A stretch of 9,300 nucleotides of DNA. Source: an uncultured Porphyromonas sp. Its GTDB lineage: Bacteria; Bacteroidota; Bacteroidia; Bacteroidales; Porphyromonadaceae. The notes under the pieces are model-generated. The model saw only the letters and a program-made list of their open reading frames with translations, was not told the origin of the DNA and ran no database searches. Position numbers and translations under genes: made by a program. Location: contig CABQOJ010000037.1 of NCBI GenBank assembly GCA_902465775.1, forward strand, positions 1-9,300. The letters are read 5' to 3'. The first letter of the stretch is position 1. Every line of letters begins with the position of its first letter. Below are positions 6,987 to 9,300 of this stretch, in pieces.

Positions 6987-7019
6987 TCAAGGCTGATACC
7001 TTGACAAGTAGTATGTCAA
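6987..7019 (+). other. Two overlapping, mutually exclusive small hairpins after the protease gene
   Basis: TCAAGG (6987-6992) pairs with CCTTGA (6999-7004), and TTGACA (7001-7006) pairs with TGTCAA (7014-7019). Both are perfect 6-bp stems with 6- and 7-base loops. They share bases 7001-7004, so only one can form at a time. They sit between the protease stop and its terminator. No function can be assigned. Confidence 0.4.
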
Positions 7020-7040
7020 AAGCTCGGTGACGAGTGGTCT

Positions 7041-7073
7041 GGGGCAGCCCTCCTTTGAGTGGTTGCCCCTTTT
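7041..7073 (+). terminator. Rho-independent terminator of the protease gene
   Basis: GGGGCAGCC (7041-7049) pairs with GGTTGCCCC (7061-7069), a 9-bp GC-rich stem with one G-U pair and an 11-base loop, followed by TTTT (7070-7073). It lies about 65 bases after the protease stop and before the dipeptidase leader, so it separates the two transcription units. Confidence 0.8.
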
Positions 7074-7098
7074 GCAACCTACTGGACCGACGCTCTTG

Positions 7099-7122
7099 TT
7101 GAGGAATTGAGGATTTGAGGGA
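7099..7122. repeat. Three tandem 8-bp repeats (TTGAGGRW-type) upstream of the dipeptidase gene
   Basis: TTGAGGAA, TTGAGGAT and TTGAGGGA follow each other without a gap. The last copy also forms a 4-bp stem with a GAAA loop (GAGG-GAAA-CCTC, 7117-7128). The array ends 23 bases before the candidate -7 element of the next gene. Confidence 0.7.
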
Positions 7123-7145
7123 AACCTCTTGTCAGGCGCTTTTTG

Positions 7146-7153
7146 TATCTTTA
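7146..7153 (+). promoter_or_regulatory. Weak candidate -7 element for the dipeptidase/deaminase operon
   Basis: TATCTTTA matches the Bacteroidota -7 consensus TAnnTTTG except for the last base and lies 31 bases before the chosen ATG, downstream of the previous terminator. No -33 element sits at the ideal spacing: TTG at 7129-7131 is too close and TTTG at 7114-7117 too far. The call rests on the -7 match and position. Confidence 0.35.
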
Positions 7154-7184
7154 CGGAGCAATCGAAAAACAAGAAAACGTTACT

Positions 7185-8543
7185 ATGGCAAATATCAAAG
7201 AGTATATAGCGGAGCATGAGGGCCGCTTTCACGAGGACCTGTACGGTCTCGTGCGTATCCCATCGATCAGCGCACAGAGCGAGCACAAGGCTGATATGCA
7301 GCGTGCTGCCGAGTATCTGCGTGACCACCTGCTCTCACTAGGCGTGCAGGAGGCGGAGGTGATGCCTTCGGAGGGTAACCCCATCGTCTTCGGACACTAT
7401 AAGCAGCCCGGGGTGACGAAGACAATCCTCGTCTACGGTCACTATGACGTGATGCCCGTGGAGCCTCTGGAGCTGTGGGAGAGCAAGCCCTTCGAGCCTG
7501 AGATACGCGATGGACGCATCTACGCTCGTGGCGCTAATGACGACAAGGGGCAGATTATGATCCAGCTCAAAGGCTTCGAGACCGCTAAGGCGCTTGGCTT
7601 GGTCGGGGTCAATGTGAAGTTTATTTTCGAGGGCGAGGAGGAGATTGGCTCAGGGAGCTTGTCGCCTTTCTGCCGTGAGCACAAGGATCTGCTGGCAGCG
7701 GATGTAATCCTCGTCTCTGACACGACGATGCTGAGCGAGGAGACGCCGAGCATTACGGCTGGTCTACGTGGTCTCGCCTACTGGCAGGTGGAGGTAACGG
7801 GTCCCAATAGGGATCTGCACTCGGGCCACTTCGGCGGTGCTGTCGCCAACCCGATCAATGAGCTGTGCAAGATCATTGCTCAGATCGTAGACGACAAGGG
7901 ACGCCTCACGGTACCAGGCTTTTACGACAAGGTGCTACCACTCTCCGACGAGGAGCGTGCGATGATCCGCAAGGCACCCTTCTCTGAGGAGGCTTACTGC
8001 CGTGCGCTAGACATTCGTGAGACGCAAGGCGAGGAGGGCTATATCACGCTAGAGCGCAACAGCTGTCGTCCTTCCTTTGACGTATGCGGTATCTGGGGCG
8101 GTTATCAAGGCGAAGGTGCCAAGACCGTGCTCCCCTCGAAGGCTTACGCTAAGCTCTCGTGCCGTCTGGTGGCTAATCAGGATCATGAGGAGATCTCCCG
8201 CCTGATGAAGGAGTATATCGAGCAGATCGCGCCTAAGTCTGTCCATGTGAAGGTGACGCCGATGCACGGTGGCGCGGGCTACTACTGTCCGCTAGACCTA
8301 CCTGCTTACCAAGCAGCTGCTCAGGCGGTCGAGAAGGCTTACGGGGTGGCTCCGCTAGCGATACGCAGTGGCGGTAGCATTCCGATTATTGCTGCTTTTG
8401 AGGAGATCCTCGGACTTAAGACGGTATTGATGGGCTTTGGCCTAGAGGAGGACGCGATTCACTCGCCCAATGAGAGCTTTTCGGTAGGCGTCTTTCGCAA
8501 GGGTGTTGAGGCGGTAGCTGAGTTTTACCGACTATTTAACTAA
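7185..8543 (+). CDS. M20-family metallodipeptidase (carnosinase/PepV-like dipeptidase)
   Basis: This is a 452-residue cytoplasmic zinc exopeptidase of family M20 (ArgE/DapE/ACY1/CPG2 superfamily) that probably cleaves dipeptides or short peptides taken up for amino-acid fermentation. It has no signal peptide. Metal-site residues are all present: His86 and Asp88 in GHYDVMPVEP, Asp119 or Asp120 in GANDDKG, the general-base pair Glu152-Glu153 in EGEEEIGS, Asp179 in LVSDTT, and His426 in AIHSPNE. His212 in DLHSGHFGG starts the dimerisation/lid domain (about 200-380), and RSGGSIPI (394-401) forms part of the substrate pocket. The whole chain aligns in style with CNDP-type M20 dipeptidases of about 450-470 residues. 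I start at ATG 7185 (A-rich leader, MANIKEYIAEHEGRF). A TTG at 7143 would add 14 unlikely residues and overlap the -7 element. The next gene begins 6 bases after the stop, indicating an operon. Confidence 0.92.
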   Translation: MANIKEYIAEHEGRFHEDLYGLVRIPSISAQSEHKADMQRAAEYLRDHLLSLGVQEAEVMPSEGNPIVFGHYKQPGVTKTILVYGHYDVMPVEPLELWESKPFEPEIRDGRIYARGANDDKGQIMIQLKGFETAKALGLVGVNVKFIFEGEEEIGSGSLSPFCREHKDLLAADVILVSDTTMLSEETPSITAGLRGLAYWQVEVTGPNRDLHSGHFGGAVANPINELCKIIAQIVDDKGRLTVPGFYDKVLPLSDEERAMIRKAPFSEEAYCRALDIRETQGEEGYITLERNSCRPSFDVCGIWGGYQGEGAKTVLPSKAYAKLSCRLVANQDHEEISRLMKEYIEQIAPKSVHVKVTPMHGGAGYYCPLDLPAYQAAAQAVEKAYGVAPLAIRSGGSIPIIAAFEEILGLKTVLMGFGLEEDAIHSPNESFSVGVFRKGVEAVAEFYRLFN

Positions 8544-8549
8544 ACGGGC

Positions 8550-9300
8550 ATGAGTAGCATACTAATCAAGGAGTCGCTCATCGGGGGGGCGACGCAAGAC
8601 CTTCTGATCGTGGACAACCGTATCGACAAAATCGGTACGGATCTGCTCCCGATCGATGAAGAGACGATCATCCTCGACGGCCGTGACAAGGCTGTCGTGC
8701 CAGGACTCTGCAACGGTCACACACACTGTGCCATGACGCTCTTCAGAGGGTATGGCGATGACCTGCCGTTGCAGACTTGGCTGGAGGATTACATCTGGCC
8801 CGTGGAGGCGCATATGACGGAGGAGGATATCTATGTCGGCGCTTTGCTCGGCTGTGTGGAGATGATCCAGAGCGGTACGACCTGCTTCCTCGATATGTAC
8901 ACAGCGCCTGAGGCGACCGCTCGTGCGGTGCTGGAGACAGGCATAAGGGCTAATCTGAGCTATACGCTCTTTGACCGTGGCGATGCCGAGCGGGCACAGC
9001 TTGATCGGGACAATTGCTACCGCTATGAGCAGCTCTTTGCGGAGCTCCCCGAGCGGATCGGCTGGAGTGTGGGACCACACGCTATATACACCGTTTCGGG
9101 TGAGCAATTGCACTTTGCGAAGGAGTTTGCCGAGGAGCATAAGATCCCCATTCATCTGCACCTCTCCGAGACAGAGCGTGAGGTGAAGGACTGTATTGCC
9201 GAGCACGGCACGACGCCTGTCCGCTATCTAGAGCAGATCGATGCGCTCTCGCCTCGCTGCATCATGGCGCACAGCTTATGGCTGGACGATGAGGAGCTGG
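8550..9300 (+). CDS. Amidohydrolase, methylthioadenosine/S-adenosylhomocysteine deaminase-like, 3'-truncated by the window edge
   Basis: This is a metal-dependent deaminase of the amidohydrolase superfamily, most like the MTA/SAH deaminases (MtaD type) that convert methylthioadenosine or S-adenosylhomocysteine to the inosyl form in purine/methionine salvage. The frame is open from ATG 8550 to the end of the window: 250 residues of a family usually about 420-440 long. Seen directly are His57-Thr-His59 in VVPGLCNGHTHCAMTLFRG (first two metal ligands), W79-centred QTWLEDYIWPVEAHMT, SGTTCFLDMY (108-117), SVGPHAIYTVS, His204 and Glu207 in IHLHLSETERE (third metal ligand and proton shuttle), and His241 in MAHSLWL. 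The fourth ligand (Asp) would lie just beyond the window. The N-terminal composite domain is short but present. It follows the dipeptidase by 6 bases. A cytosine/guanine or s-triazine deaminase relative cannot be excluded. A long minus-strand open frame over this gene is a shadow. Confidence 0.9.
   Translation, partial: MSSILIKESLIGGATQDLLIVDNRIDKIGTDLLPIDEETIILDGRDKAVVPGLCNGHTHCAMTLFRGYGDDLPLQTWLEDYIWPVEAHMTEEDIYVGALLGCVEMIQSGTTCFLDMYTAPEATARAVLETGIRANLSYTLFDRGDAERAQLDRDNCYRYEQLFAELPERIGWSVGPHAIYTVSGEQLHFAKEFAEEHKIPIHLHLSETEREVKDCIAEHGTTPVRYLEQIDALSPRCIMAHSLWLDDEEL

Noticed and set aside
8562..9206. 214-residue open frame on the minus strand
   Set aside because: It is antisense to the amidohydrolase gene. 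The + strand frame from 8550 is uninterrupted to the window end and carries HxH, HLSE and AHS metal/catalytic motifs, so the minus frame is a shadow.

Overview
The window looks like chromosomal DNA of a Bacteroidota, most likely a Porphyromonas-type anaerobe. The evidence is a moderate GC content, gene starts without clear Shine-Dalgarno sequences, an upstream element of the Bacteroidota sigma type (TAnnTTTG) at 5813, lipoproteins with Bacteroidota-like signal peptides, and the gene order OMF - MFP - RND - small PII-like protein. From memory this order matches the xepCAB-type efflux locus of P. gingivalis. The genus is an inference, since no search could be run. Every supported gene is on the + strand.

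Region 1 (1-5461) is a tight four-gene operon for a tripartite RND efflux pump. It holds a TolC-family outer-membrane channel (5' end outside the window), a lipoprotein periplasmic adaptor, a 1046-residue RND inner-membrane transporter, and a 116-residue protein with an apparent beta-alpha-beta-beta-alpha-beta (PII/CutA-like) layout. Gaps between genes are 16, 4 and 1 bases. A strong intrinsic terminator (5485-5529) closes the operon.

Region 2 (5462-5884) is a 423-base gene-free spacer. After the terminator it carries an unusual block of tandem degenerate palindromes. There are three 22-bp units with conserved ATTTTC/GAAAAT arms, a GC-rich palindromic unit, and then a differently worded part with a 21-bp period (TCATTCTTCCGAA). 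A probable promoter at 5789-5820 follows and drives the next gene.

Region 3 (5885-7073) is a single-gene unit. It encodes a lipoprotein with a trypsin/HtrA-type serine protease domain with a complete His-Asp-Ser triad, interrupted by a roughly 90-residue acidic, helical insertion between His and Asp. An intrinsic terminator at 7041-7073 follows. This gene is visibly more AT-rich in places than its neighbours.

Region 4 (7074-9300) starts with a short spacer holding three 8-bp tandem repeats and a weak promoter candidate. It continues with an M20-family dipeptidase and, 6 bases later, an amidohydrolase of the methylthioadenosine/S-adenosylhomocysteine deaminase type that runs off the window. 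These two probably form a small catabolic/salvage operon. The most interesting items are the PII-like protein attached to the efflux operon, the tandem palindrome block, and the inserted helical domain in the protease. I found no CRISPR array, tRNA, rRNA, insertion sequence or phage gene.
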